Shown in pieces: positions 22,236-31,231 of a DNA stretch of 64,000 nt. Origin of the DNA: a virus; IMG/VR virus record IMGVR_UViG_3300042934_000519, positions 1 to 64,000 of that record, one strand, 5' to 3'. A model generated the notes under the pieces. It searched no databases. It saw only the letters and a list, made by a program, of their open reading frames with translations, and was not told the origin of the DNA. Made by a program: the position numbers and the translations under genes. How positions within the stretch are numbered: position 1 is the first letter of the stretch; each line of letters starts with the position of its first letter.

Positions 22236-24797
22236 ATGGCCGATATCTCCTTTGACGTCGCAGAGGGTTATTACCTTTCGCCGTTCACAGCCAAGATGAT
22301 TCTGAGCGGGAACGTTCAGAGCCTGCAATTTAGCGTTAACGGTGCTCCTCCATCGATCTCCAAGTACGTCGCGTATGACCAACTCACTCCGCCTAACCCG
22401 TTCATTGCGGTTACGCAAGATGGGACAGGGAACGTGGTGTATGACGGCGGGTTCCCCAAGTTCTACAACAACGTTGCACCTACTGCGGGGATCAACGCAT
22501 CGATCTCCATGGAGTTCAGTGCCAAGTGCGTCGGTGTAGCAGCCGGGACCAATGCGTACTACTACAACGCCTTCAACGACCTGAACGTGACCTTGGCCAT
22601 TGGCGACAAACTCGTCTATGACATGTGGCAGAACAGTGTCGATTGCCAGACCGGTATTGACGGTGTGACAGCGGACTCGGCGGACCTTGCTACTTATTCA
22701 TTGCGCGACTGGGGCCGCACCACACCCGGTGTAGGCGGTGGGCAGATCAAGGATCAGAACGGACTGAGCAGTCACCCTGGAACCAACTTGGGGACACGCG
22801 CGGTCAACCAATGGTACCACCGTGAATTTGACCTGACCCCAGCGGCAGGGCACAAGTTCATTCGATGGTCCATGGCAATGGAAGGTGAGACACCGGGCGA
22901 CTTCTACGCTCGTTACCGTGACGTCTACATTCTGGACAAGAACGGAGCGATCAAAGCGACGCTGTTTAAAGACACGCTCAAATTACCGGGTAACTCGTCG
23001 ACTGAAGCCGGTGCCTCAGGCTACACCAACTTGGCCAAGTCGATCTACGACCCGCGAGGTCAGTTGTCGGCATCGTTTAAGTACTTGTACAACGCGATCA
23101 TCTGGACGGCTAACCAGAAGAAACTGGCTGCCGGTAATCGCAAAGTGCTGGTGCTGGGCGACGGTACTGTGAACTACCGGATCAAGGGCACGGGACCCAA
23201 TGACTTCAACACCAGTTTGGTGCGGTTGTTTGCAGCGGTTGGGTTCACCCCGACATTCAAGGATGTAACTGATTACACTGGTGGTAAACTGGATGAATCA
23301 GCAGCCAGTCTGGATCAGTACGTCTGTGTGCTTTTCATGTCCACTGCGAACGGCACCACTGGGTACTTCACCGATGCCTGTGTTCAAGCGTTGGTCAATT
23401 ACCGAGAAGCAGGGAACGGTCTGATTATTGTGACTGACCACGGTCCGGTGATCACGGACATTGCTAACGCGTATCCCTTTACCGAAGGCAACGCATTCTT
23501 CGCCTCGGCTAACCAGTTGATCAAGAACTTCGGTGCTTACTTCTCTGGCAACTACGACCGTACACCGGTCAACGTAGGTTTCCTGCGTTCAACGTACGGG
23601 GATCACCCCCTGTATGCAGGGATGACCAACGATGAGAGTATCGCCGCAGGTCCTTCTGAAAGCCGGGTGCAAGTGGCGGTGTATCCTACGGTATTGCCGG
23701 GGGATGTCCAACCGTTCAACATCGGCAATGGCAAGACGGTCATTCAAGTCACCGCAGTGCTCAAGTCAGGGGAAATCATCCCTTTCAAGATCACGTACAA
23801 CGTTGTGAACTTCAAGCTGTCGATCAGCGATGGAACACAGTCGGCTGACAACGGACAGAAGCTCAACGTCGGTGTCAAGAACCAGTCGCTCATCAATGTC
23901 GTGCTCACCGGTAACCCCGGTGTAAACGCATCGGGCACCGTACTGAAAAACGGCGTCAAGGTCGGGTCCATTGCCATTACGGCAGCAGGGGTGCTGAGTC
24001 AGCTCTGGGACAGTGGAGGCCAAGGGGCAGTGGCTGTGCAAGGAGGTGATACCTTCAGCGCCGTGATCACCACACCAGTCTCTTTGACCACGGTCATCAC
24101 GATCACCCGTTTCCAGCCTTCGATTAAAGGTAAGCGCAGTCTGGCAGAGGTCATGAAGACCCTGCGAGCGTACAAGCCAACACAGACCCCGATCAAGAAC
24201 GTCATCGCCATCATTGGTGAGATTGCCTCGGTCGTGCCTTGGTTGGGGCTCAAACCTTCGCTGAACATGCCCACCAACCTGAAACTGATCGGTGACTACT
24301 TCCTTAACCAAGGATTGGCTGCACTGGTCTTGCCGAATGCGGGTAGTAAACCGTATGACGCCAACGCTCGGCCATGGGCGGCAAGTGGGGCGTACGCGTT
24401 GTGGAAACCGGCCAACCCTGTTAACGGGACGCCAGTGGACTTTGGCTACTTGATGTTCTCCCCGGTCTACGGAACGGAATTGGTACCGGGTAACTTCAAG
24501 CTGGACTACTACGCCAACCTGTACATCCCGGCAGGGACATACCGGCTGTTTGCACAGGCTGATGATATCTTTGACTTCTATCTGGACGGGTTGCAGTACA
24601 CCCAGATCGGTGCTCAAGGCGAAGCCACGATCGTCATCCCTGAAAGCCGTTACTACGCTGCAAAGGTGTCCAACACCAATATCCCAGCCGATACCCCGTC
24701 GTATTGGACGTTTGCCATGGTCAACATGACAACGGGCGAAGTCGTCATTCGCCCTGCTCCTGGGGTCTGGAAGACCCAAGAGTACAGCGCTTCGTAA
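22236..24797 (+). CDS. Large virion/adhesin protein with ThuA-like and PA14-like regions
   Basis: 853 aa, beginning 10 bases after the previous stop. Residues 1-270 are beta-rich. Residues about 305-410 (VLVLGDGTVNYRI, LVRLFAAVGF, YVCVLFMSTANG, NYREAGNGLIIVTDHG) look like a flavodoxin/ThuA-type domain. A Ig-like stretch follows. Near the end, YIPAGTYRLFAQADDIFDFY resembles a PA14-type carbohydrate-binding module. The pattern suits a tail-associated receptor or polysaccharide-binding protein. No catalytic site is certain. Confidence 0.68.
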   Translation: MADISFDVAEGYYLSPFTAKMILSGNVQSLQFSVNGAPPSISKYVAYDQLTPPNPFIAVTQDGTGNVVYDGGFPKFYNNVAPTAGINASISMEFSAKCVGVAAGTNAYYYNAFNDLNVTLAIGDKLVYDMWQNSVDCQTGIDGVTADSADLATYSLRDWGRTTPGVGGGQIKDQNGLSSHPGTNLGTRAVNQWYHREFDLTPAAGHKFIRWSMAMEGETPGDFYARYRDVYILDKNGAIKATLFKDTLKLPGNSSTEAGASGYTNLAKSIYDPRGQLSASFKYLYNAIIWTANQKKLAAGNRKVLVLGDGTVNYRIKGTGPNDFNTSLVRLFAAVGFTPTFKDVTDYTGGKLDESAASLDQYVCVLFMSTANGTTGYFTDACVQALVNYREAGNGLIIVTDHGPVITDIANAYPFTEGNAFFASANQLIKNFGAYFSGNYDRTPVNVGFLRSTYGDHPLYAGMTNDESIAAGPSESRVQVAVYPTVLPGDVQPFNIGNGKTVIQVTAVLKSGEIIPFKITYNVVNFKLSISDGTQSADNGQKLNVGVKNQSLINVVLTGNPGVNASGTVLKNGVKVGSIAITAAGVLSQLWDSGGQGAVAVQGGDTFSAVITTPVSLTTVITITRFQPSIKGKRSLAEVMKTLRAYKPTQTPIKNVIAIIGEIASVVPWLGLKPSLNMPTNLKLIGDYFLNQGLAALVLPNAGSKPYDANARPWAASGAYALWKPANPVNGTPVDFGYLMFSPVYGTELVPGNFKLDYYANLYIPAGTYRLFAQADDIFDFYLDGLQYTQIGAQGEATIVIPESRYYAAKVSNTNIPADTPSYWTFAMVNMTTGEVVIRPAPGVWKTQEYSAS

Positions 24798-24806
24798 TAA
24801 GCAAGG

Positions 24807-24828
24807 CAGAGGACCTTCGGGTCCTCTG
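24807..24828 (+). terminator. Intrinsic terminator with TATGCCG box
   Basis: CAGAGGACC-TTCG-GGTCCTCTG followed by TTTATGCCGTCT. Confidence 0.9.
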
Positions 24829-24860
24829 TTTATGCCGTCTATTGAAAAACAATGAGGTCC

Positions 24861-24879
24861 TACATTACTAACGTGAAGG
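24861..24879 (+). promoter_or_regulatory. Candidate phage promoter (TACATTA class)
   Basis: TACATTACTAACGTGAAGG, 80 bases before ATG 24959, just after a terminator. Confidence 0.6.
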
Positions 24880-24958
24880 TGGTCACTTCAAGTCGTCTTT
24901 TAAAGAAATACCTGATCGTATTCTTATACGCCCCTTAACCTTTGTAGGAACTCAACCC

Positions 24959-26398
24959 ATGAAATTCCGTGAACACCGCGGCAGTCTCGATGACTCGATG
25001 AGAACGTCGGTCGAACTGGGCAATCATTTTGCCGACCTCTGCAATCACCTTCGTATTCTGCAAGGCGGAGAAGGCAACGCGTTGCCAGTGATTTACCGCA
25101 ATGACCAGATCATGTTCAAAGTGGCTGGTGGGCCCGACGCCCGTATCGGTTGGGAAGGTTCAGTCTACGTCATCCTCGACGGACATGGCGTACTTGGCAT
25201 GGTAGACCGCATTCCGGAAGGCACTCCAGCTGTTCAAGTACTGCCTTCCGTTGACGCAGGTGTTGCCATGTTGGCAGCGCAGAACGAGTACAAAGCAGAT
25301 GAGCATGTAGGTGACACGCAAAAGCATTACTTCACAACGGCGGGCGGTGAAGCATCGCTGAACGATTTGATTGCACTTGCAGGAGCAACGACTACCCGTG
25401 CCGACGTCCCACTCATCCACGCTACTGGATCTCGGGAGCCTGAACATTACGACTCCGTTGTATCGGCTCTTCCTCAGTTGGAATCCACGCCGCTCGCCAA
25501 TGGGCAGCATGAGACCTTCAATGGTGCAGAGTGGCTCAAGAAGCTACGTGATATGGTTGCCAACGAAGACAACGACCAGGCACTCGTCTTCATCGACAGC
25601 TTGAGTTCAGCCACGGCGCAGACAATAACCCCTCCTGCAAAAGTCGAACCCGGTCAAGGGGCAGCTGCCTTTGCCAAGCTCGAAGATTGGGCTGAAGACT
25701 TCGGTCATCCTGACTTCCAGTCGTGGGTTCAGTCTCTGCCGCCTCACATCGTGTCTCAGTGGAAACAGGCCGACGCCGGTATGGTTATCGTCCCAGACGC
25801 TGAGCACATGACAGAAGCGATGGTGGATGCTTCTCGTGGGCTTCATCTGTATTACATGGAAGCCGGTAGTGGCGTACGTTGCGATCACATGCGCAAGCAC
25901 TTGGATCGTTACGCGCCATGGGCTTCAAAGCACTACCCGCAATGGTTCCGTGAAGACATGGGTCACCTGACCAAAGCCGGGCGGGCCCAGATCGCTCACG
26001 CGTTGACCATTGGCGCGTATTTCGACCCGGATGCACGCGCTGAGTACTTTGCCGAAGCGCGTGAACAGAAAGGTCGTATCTGGGACAACCCTCTGCATCA
26101 GCGAGTGCGGATCACCTTCAAGCCCATCGTCATGGGCGAACTGTTTGAAGGCGGTGGCTTCGTGGTATACAAACGCTTCATGGACGGTGCACAGGTAGGC
26201 GAGAACAAGTTCCTGATCACCCTTAACCGCAGCGACCTGCCAAAAGAACATCGCAAGAAGTTCAAGCAGACGGCGGTGGGTGTCTTCATGTCTTTGGAAA
26301 ACGAAGGCCGTGAAGTGGTGTTCGGCGAAGTGCTGGTCTACCCGAAACTGGAAAGCAGCACCTTCCAAGTGACCCCCAACATGGCGAGTCGTTTCTGA
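24959..26398 (+). CDS. Phage protein with MKFREHRGSLDDSM N-terminal motif
   Basis: 479 aa. The first 30 residues (MKFREHRGSLDDSMRTSV, then ELxxHFADLCNHL) match a short module of unknown function seen at the start of many phage proteins (RGSLAESMATVVE type). The rest is unassigned: an acidic middle and a beta-rich end (GRDVVFGEVLVYPKLE-like). First gene of a five-gene plus-strand run, with its own promoter. Ends in a one-base overlap with the next gene. Confidence 0.7.
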   Translation: MKFREHRGSLDDSMRTSVELGNHFADLCNHLRILQGGEGNALPVIYRNDQIMFKVAGGPDARIGWEGSVYVILDGHGVLGMVDRIPEGTPAVQVLPSVDAGVAMLAAQNEYKADEHVGDTQKHYFTTAGGEASLNDLIALAGATTTRADVPLIHATGSREPEHYDSVVSALPQLESTPLANGQHETFNGAEWLKKLRDMVANEDNDQALVFIDSLSSATAQTITPPAKVEPGQGAAAFAKLEDWAEDFGHPDFQSWVQSLPPHIVSQWKQADAGMVIVPDAEHMTEAMVDASRGLHLYYMEAGSGVRCDHMRKHLDRYAPWASKHYPQWFREDMGHLTKAGRAQIAHALTIGAYFDPDARAEYFAEAREQKGRIWDNPLHQRVRITFKPIVMGELFEGGGFVVYKRFMDGAQVGENKFLITLNRSDLPKEHRKKFKQTAVGVFMSLENEGREVVFGEVLVYPKLESSTFQVTPNMASRF

Positions 26399-26697
26399 TG
26401 CGCTTTCTCTGGGAGTTCATTGGGACAGGTGCCTGGGTGTTCTTCACGTTGGCGGTGATCTACCTGGTCGCGTTCTGGTTTGATCGTCACTTGCTAAGGC
26501 TGGGTTGGCAAGCCGTCATGCTGATGATGCTCACCCTGTTGGTGATCGTCGGTACGGTCGATTGGTTGCTCATCTTGGACAACCTCAGTGAGAACCTGCG
26601 CTTCACAGCCACCTGCTTTCATCTGACCCTAATGATGATCGTCTCCATCAAACACCAAACCCTGCAAGAATACATCGGCTACCCATTTAAGCGGTAA
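26398..26697 (+). CDS. Small multi-pass membrane protein
   Basis: 99 aa. Three hydrophobic helices, about residues 8-28, 38-59 and 68-85, with a basic C-terminus. It overlaps the previous stop (TGATG), which implies coupled translation. Holin-like size and topology, but there is no lysis gene next to it, so function stays open. Confidence 0.72.
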   Translation: MRFLWEFIGTGAWVFFTLAVIYLVAFWFDRHLLRLGWQAVMLMMLTLLVIVGTVDWLLILDNLSENLRFTATCFHLTLMMIVSIKHQTLQEYIGYPFKR

Positions 26698-26703
26698 AAA
26701 GAA

Positions 26704-26820
26704 ATGCCACCTGTTAATGGTGTGAAATTCACCCACATTCAAACCAAATACCGTCTGAAGAAACCTACACTCTTCAGGCGGTTACTGAATTCAATCAAGA
26801 AGAAGGCGGAGCGTAAGTAA
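26704..26820 (+). CDS. 38-aa basic peptide gene
   Basis: A short ORF starting at ATG 26704 just after the membrane-protein gene and ending TAATG, so its stop overlaps the next start (26820) by one base. The product is strongly basic (KYRLKKPTLFRRLLNS, then KKKAERK). Tight coupling on both sides supports expression. Function unknown. Confidence 0.6.
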   Translation: MPPVNGVKFTHIQTKYRLKKPTLFRRLLNSIKKKAERK

Positions 26821-28742
26821 TGGAATATATCGTGAACTACGATAAAACCCTGGACGAACTCAAGGCAGCGGCAGAAGAACTGCTGACCGGTCCTCTGGGT
26901 CTGGGTCATCTGTACCAGATTCAAGACCGCAAGAAGCTGTTCCCCAAGTACCTGCACGCCATCGCGAACATCGCAGCCACCGTGCTGGGTGACGAGAAGG
27001 GTGAACTGCGCCAGTCTCTGAACTGCTCGCAGTGCCATCGCTTCATGTCCCGCGTGGGTGGTGTCGTTTACATGAACGGCAACAAGACTGTATCGGTCTA
27101 CTGGAACCCTGACGTCGTGACTGACCCGGTCATGAAGCAGGTCGTGGCTGAGTTGAAGAAGTGGGTCGAATCGTCCCGCGTTCACAACCTGTTCGACCCT
27201 GAAGGGGCGTACGCTCACTACACTGAGCACACCCACAACACTCAGGACCGTCGCCACTTCTTCATCGCGCCCGAGCAACTGGTTCCACGCAGCTCGGTGA
27301 ACGGCATCAAACTGTCCATGCCGCACAAAGGCACGTTCTTCGGCCGCATGCACGCCCTGATCGACTTCGCGCAGACCATCACCCTGCCGACACTGATGAC
27401 TGTGGACCAATGGTTCCAGACCAAGCTGCTGACCCCGGCCGGTGATTCTGTCACCACCATGAAGGCGCTGAAGAACCTGTTGACCTCGCTGGCCACCATC
27501 AAGAACCAGCCGGATTATCTGGGCCTGAAAACCTTCGACAAAGAAACCACGCTGGTCAACCTGCTGTGGCGTTACGCGTTGACGGACAGCAACCTGCTGA
27601 CGGCCAAGAACTCCTCGTTGGGTGAGCTGCTGACCCGCCTTCAGGCCTTCAACGATGGCAAGCGTGCAGACGACTCCATCGCCAAGATCCAGGCCGCCTA
27701 CAAGGATCAAACCAGCGCCATCAAGTACCAGCGCACAGTGGCTCCTGCTTCGGTCAACCAGATCGAGAAGACCATGATAGCGCTGGAAGAAGGCGATTGG
27801 CTGCGTTCGATGGAACAGCAAGAAGCGCTGGAAGCTGAACTGCCTGCGGTCTGGGTGTCGAAGGCTCCGTACAGCGAAGAAGCTCCGGTGCAAGAAGCCG
27901 AAGAAGAAACGTCGTTCGCGGCATTCGCTGCCAAAGCCAAAACCGGTGAAGGCAAGAAGTCCGGTGGCGTCTTGACGGCCACTGGCCTGACTGACGTGGG
28001 TTACTTCTTCAACGAGATCATGCCGAACGCTGAGTCGATCGCCATTGTCTTGGGCCAGAACAACCAGATGAAGCCGACCTTCATCAACCGCATGAAGCAC
28101 CTGGATGCCAAGCCTATCTTCCGCTGGGACAGCGCCGAAAAGCCAGGCAAGTTCATCCTGTTCGGCTACGAGCATCCGTTCCAAGTGCCGGAGCTGGTGA
28201 CCAAAGACGTACCGACCCAGAACAACCAGTTCTTCGTCAACGTCCTATCCATCACCACCCCGATCGTCATCGGCGTCGAGTTCTCTGAAAAGAGCAAAGA
28301 GCCGATCATGTTCAACCTCGGCGGTTTCCGTGCACCGATCCCTTCTCGCCCGGCGCTGTTTGCTGATGCGATCAAAGGCGAACTGTACGACCACCGTCGT
28401 GCGATCGAGGACTACTCCAAGAACACCCAGCTCAAAGTGCCGACCGAACAACCAGCGGTGGCTTTCATGTTGGGCGCTCGTTCCCCTCACCAATCGGCCC
28501 AGAGCATCCCTGGCCTGGAAGTGCGCGTCAAGTTCACCCCGGAATACGCGGCCATCATCGGTGCGGAATTCGGCGTGTACAAGATCGACCTGAAAGGCTA
28601 TATCGTTGAGCCAGAAATCAGCAAGTTCGAAGTGCTGCGTCCGCTCGGCGTGCCAACTCCTGCTCCAGCGCCTGTTCCTGAGGCAGCAGCAGAACTGGCT
28701 TCGCCTGCTATCCAACACTCCGAAGGCGCTGACCTTCAGTAA
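26820..28742 (+). CDS. Large hypothetical protein, probably abundant
   Basis: 640 aa. Codon choice is strongly C/G-ending, like the capsid and reductase genes, suggesting high expression. An N-terminal region with CSQC near residue 69-72 is followed by a helical part, then an acidic low-complexity linker (EEAPVQEAEEETSFAAFAAK), and a C-terminal beta-rich domain. The Pro/Ala tail is disordered. No domain recognised. Could be a virion, nucleoid or DNA-associated protein. Confidence 0.7.
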   Translation: MEYIVNYDKTLDELKAAAEELLTGPLGLGHLYQIQDRKKLFPKYLHAIANIAATVLGDEKGELRQSLNCSQCHRFMSRVGGVVYMNGNKTVSVYWNPDVVTDPVMKQVVAELKKWVESSRVHNLFDPEGAYAHYTEHTHNTQDRRHFFIAPEQLVPRSSVNGIKLSMPHKGTFFGRMHALIDFAQTITLPTLMTVDQWFQTKLLTPAGDSVTTMKALKNLLTSLATIKNQPDYLGLKTFDKETTLVNLLWRYALTDSNLLTAKNSSLGELLTRLQAFNDGKRADDSIAKIQAAYKDQTSAIKYQRTVAPASVNQIEKTMIALEEGDWLRSMEQQEALEAELPAVWVSKAPYSEEAPVQEAEEETSFAAFAAKAKTGEGKKSGGVLTATGLTDVGYFFNEIMPNAESIAIVLGQNNQMKPTFINRMKHLDAKPIFRWDSAEKPGKFILFGYEHPFQVPELVTKDVPTQNNQFFVNVLSITTPIVIGVEFSEKSKEPIMFNLGGFRAPIPSRPALFADAIKGELYDHRRAIEDYSKNTQLKVPTEQPAVAFMLGARSPHQSAQSIPGLEVRVKFTPEYAAIIGAEFGVYKIDLKGYIVEPEISKFEVLRPLGVPTPAPAPVPEAAAELASPAIQHSEGADLQ

Positions 28743-28751
28743 CCGCTACAC

Positions 28752-28775
28752 GGCAGGGTGGTTCGCCACCCTGCC
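28752..28775 (+). terminator. Hairpin terminator
   Basis: GGCAGGGTGG-TTCG-CCACCCTGCC followed by TTATA. Confidence 0.75.
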
Positions 28776-28792
28776 TTATACCGAGAGTTTAC

Positions 28793-29110
28793 ATGAACTT
28801 CAAAGGCGTGAGCATCAGAACGCGATGGTCCCTGCTTGAACTACTGCTTGTGTTGGTGGTTCTGGCAATGGCGTTGTATGTAGGTTATAGCTACTGGGCA
28901 AACACTGACCCCAAGGTCAAAGAGTTGGCTCGACGTTCATTGATCGTGGCGGGTTACTCCGACGTGGTCATTGGTGACTATCGCATGTGGGGTTGTTCTC
29001 GCAGCGACAGCATTCACCTCAGCTTCACAGGTAAAGGTCCTACAGGTATTCCCACCAAGGGCGTGGCCTGTGCAGATCTGTTCTCCAAAGAATTCACTGT
29101 CCGTCATTAA
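28793..29110 (+). CDS. Small membrane-anchored protein
   Basis: 105 aa from ATG 28793. N-in transmembrane helix (LLELLLVLVVLAMALYVGYSYW), then a small domain with WGCSRSDSIHLSFTGKGPTG and a second Cys (VACADLF). This resembles small phage-encoded periplasmic proteins with a C-S-x-D start; a disulfide is likely. Function unknown. Confidence 0.7.
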   Translation: MNFKGVSIRTRWSLLELLLVLVVLAMALYVGYSYWANTDPKVKELARRSLIVAGYSDVVIGDYRMWGCSRSDSIHLSFTGKGPTGIPTKGVACADLFSKEFTVRH

Positions 29111-29119
29111 GGAGTCTCC

Positions 29120-29356
29120 ATGAGCATCGGTGCTATCTTGCTGTTAACTGCTACTGCTGGTGCCCATGGGTATTCCGTGAGCGTGACACCTGTGGCCGAC
29201 ATGGATGAGTGCTTTCGTGTCCGCGAAGCAGTTGCCCTGACGTTTGTTCGTAAAGACCAGTACGAGATGTCCAGCATCCCCAACGTGTGGAAGACCCGCG
29301 AAGGTCAGTACAACTACGGGCGTAACTCGGTCAAACTTGAATGCAAGCCCGTATAA
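29120..29356 (+). CDS. Small secreted protein
   Basis: 78 aa after AAGGAG. Hydrophobic N-terminus (SIGAILLLTATAGAHG) looks like a signal peptide. Two Cys remain in the mature part. Starts 9 bases after the previous gene; same operon. Family unknown. Confidence 0.66.
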   Translation: MSIGAILLLTATAGAHGYSVSVTPVADMDECFRVREAVALTFVRKDQYEMSSIPNVWKTREGQYNYGRNSVKLECKPV

Positions 29357-29365
29357 GGAGCGACC

Positions 29366-29638
29366 ATGTGTCGTCGTCTTGGTAAGAAGCACTTTCAGTA
29401 CGTCGGTACCGAAGGGCTGGAGCAACAAAAGAAAGAACGCATGATCCGTGCGCCGCATCGGTTCCTCTGCGACAGTTACATGGTGTGCATCCTTAACGAT
29501 CACACTAACCTTCGTGAGAAGCTCTGGAGCCCCCAGAACAACAACCCACAGGGCATTGCCAAACCGTTGCGCAACAGTAAGGCAAAACTGTACGCCAAGC
29601 TTAAACGCTATTACGACCGTGCCGGTAACGGCAAATGA
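29366..29638 (+). CDS. Small basic protein
   Basis: 90 aa after AAGGAG. Rich in Lys, Arg and His (RRLGKKHFQY, KAKLYAKLKRYYDR). May bind nucleic acid, but no motif is recognised. Overlaps the next start (ATGA). Confidence 0.64.
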   Translation: MCRRLGKKHFQYVGTEGLEQQKKERMIRAPHRFLCDSYMVCILNDHTNLREKLWSPQNNNPQGIAKPLRNSKAKLYAKLKRYYDRAGNGK

Positions 29639-30096
29639 CCAATGCGCCCAGCTACGTGCTGGATGAATCCATGAAAGACGTCTACCCAGGCGTCGATTAC
29701 TACCGTCAACTCCTCACCAAAGAGAGCATTCCCATGAAACTGAACCTCGCGCAATTCGTCACCCCTCTGATCGAATCCGGTGCCCTGAAGGCCACGGTCA
29801 TTGATGGCGTCAACTTCTTCGGTGCGACCGTCATCTCGATCGACGAGAAGAAGAACAAGATCCAGCTGGAAATCGGCGACGATCCTGACACCAACATCAG
29901 CGCTCGCCTGACCTACGAAGGCGACAACGAAGTGAAGCTGGGTGCCAAGCTCAAGTTCACCGTCGAAGGCGAAGTCAAGTTTGTCGAACTGCCGTCGGCT
30001 CCTGCTCGTCAGGCTGCTCCTGCTCAGTCGGCTCGCCGTAGCCCTGATCGCAGCATGGTCGATCCAATGAAAGCGGCTCGCCAAGGTCGCGAGTAA
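29635..30096 (+). CDS. Hypothetical protein with disordered basic tail
   Basis: 153 aa from ATG 29635 (ATGA overlap with the previous stop); an internal ATG at 29734 with AGAGAG upstream is also possible and gives 120 aa. Residues 35-118 are a beta-rich domain (VNFFGATVISIDEKKNKIQLE). The end is an Ala/Pro/Arg-rich tail. Strong codon bias suggests good expression. Confidence 0.66.
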   Translation: MTNAPSYVLDESMKDVYPGVDYYRQLLTKESIPMKLNLAQFVTPLIESGALKATVIDGVNFFGATVISIDEKKNKIQLEIGDDPDTNISARLTYEGDNEVKLGAKLKFTVEGEVKFVELPSAPARQAAPAQSARRSPDRSMVDPMKAARQGRE

Positions 30097-30105
30097 TCCC
30101 CGGTG

Positions 30106-30127
30106 CCGGGAGGGTTCGCCCTCCCGG
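30106..30127 (+). terminator. Intrinsic terminator with TATGCCG box
   Basis: CCGGGAGGG-TTCG-CCCTCCCGG followed by TCTATGCCG. Confidence 0.88.
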
Positions 30128-30155
30128 TCTATGCCGTCAACCCTCGAGATAACCC

Positions 30156-30689
30156 ATGACCACGATAGTTTTCAAAGATGGCCATTTGGCCGCGGACACC
30201 CTCGCAGTAACAGGTAACTCAGTGACTTACCTGATTCCCCACAAGAAGATCAGTCTCAGTACCGATAAGCGCATTGCTTACGGGATCTCTGGGATGGTGA
30301 TTGAACCCGAATGGGTCCCTGATTTGGAACGAGCGCTTTTGGCGTTCGTCATGGAACACCGCAATGCCAAGAGCTTCAAAGCTCCGATGCCCAAGGAACT
30401 CGTTGACCTGATCGAACACCGTGACTTCATCCTCATGACCAAAGATCAGGTCTACACCAAATACGACGGCGTCTCCCCGGACGGGTCTCGTTTCATGTCT
30501 CGCCTGCTGCCCGGTGAACATGCCTCGGTGGGCACTGGTAAACTCTACGCCACCATGGCTTGCTTGTACGGGCATACTGCCCGTGGAGCCGTCCAGTTCG
30601 CCATGGAGAACGATTGCTTCACGTACCCTGGTGACATTGACACCATCAAGCAAACGTCGCTCAAACCGCTGCCTAAGGAGGTCAAATGA
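30156..30689 (+). CDS. HslV/proteasome-like Ntn hydrolase
   Basis: 177 aa. The start MTTIVFKDGHLAADT fits the N-terminus of proteasome beta and HslV subunits, where removal of Met leaves a catalytic Thr. D14 and K30 or K31 (HKKISLS) sit where the D17 and K33 partners belong. IAYGISG (41-47) replaces the usual A..G.G loop. Phages do carry such proteins with unknown partners. It could cut virion or host proteins. No ATPase partner lies next to it, and the nearest AAA+ gene is at 40467. Confidence 0.65.
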   Translation: MTTIVFKDGHLAADTLAVTGNSVTYLIPHKKISLSTDKRIAYGISGMVIEPEWVPDLERALLAFVMEHRNAKSFKAPMPKELVDLIEHRDFILMTKDQVYTKYDGVSPDGSRFMSRLLPGEHASVGTGKLYATMACLYGHTARGAVQFAMENDCFTYPGDIDTIKQTSLKPLPKEVK

Positions 30690-31231
30690 GCCAGGTCGTC
30701 GTCTACCGGGATGAGAGTCTGCTCTTCTCCACCAACATGTACACCATGAGCCTGACCACCGTACGCGTGCCGCTCGATTACTGGGTGTGCAAAGCCGGAC
30801 TGCTCATTCCGATCAACCAGACTGCTCCGGCGCTGATCAACTTCTTCAACGGCAAGAACACGGCGCCAATGAGTACCGAGTCCACGCCTCACGGGATTCT
30901 GGTGACCATCACAGGTGACATTTACCACGTCGAGATCAAACTCGAGCAAGGTAAGAGCCCGGAAGAAGGTGAACGCTTTGGCAAGTTGTACCCAACGGGT
31001 CCCGGCATCAGTTGGGTCCACTCCATCGGTGATGTCTCAGCAGGTAAAGCCGAAGCCGCCATGCGGCTGGCCAAGGACATGAACGAGGTCAAGAAGCTGA
31101 TGATCACGGCGGACGTATTCAACGCCAAGCAGCTGGAGATCTACACGATGAAGGACCTCATCGAAAAGATCTCAGTGATCCATGTCAAGAAATTCCCAGA
31201 AGACTGGAAGGAGAAAAAGAATGCAGTATGA
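30686..31231 (+). CDS. Hypothetical protein coupled to the Ntn hydrolase
   Basis: 181 aa, overlapping the previous gene by ATGA with AAGGAG upstream. Contains GISWVHSIGDVSAGKAEAAM (111-130), reminiscent of the helix entry of proteasome-like folds, but it has no N-terminal Thr. Might be an inactive partner; this is speculative. Confidence 0.66.
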   Translation: MSQVVVYRDESLLFSTNMYTMSLTTVRVPLDYWVCKAGLLIPINQTAPALINFFNGKNTAPMSTESTPHGILVTITGDIYHVEIKLEQGKSPEEGERFGKLYPTGPGISWVHSIGDVSAGKAEAAMRLAKDMNEVKKLMITADVFNAKQLEIYTMKDLIEKISVIHVKKFPEDWKEKKNAV

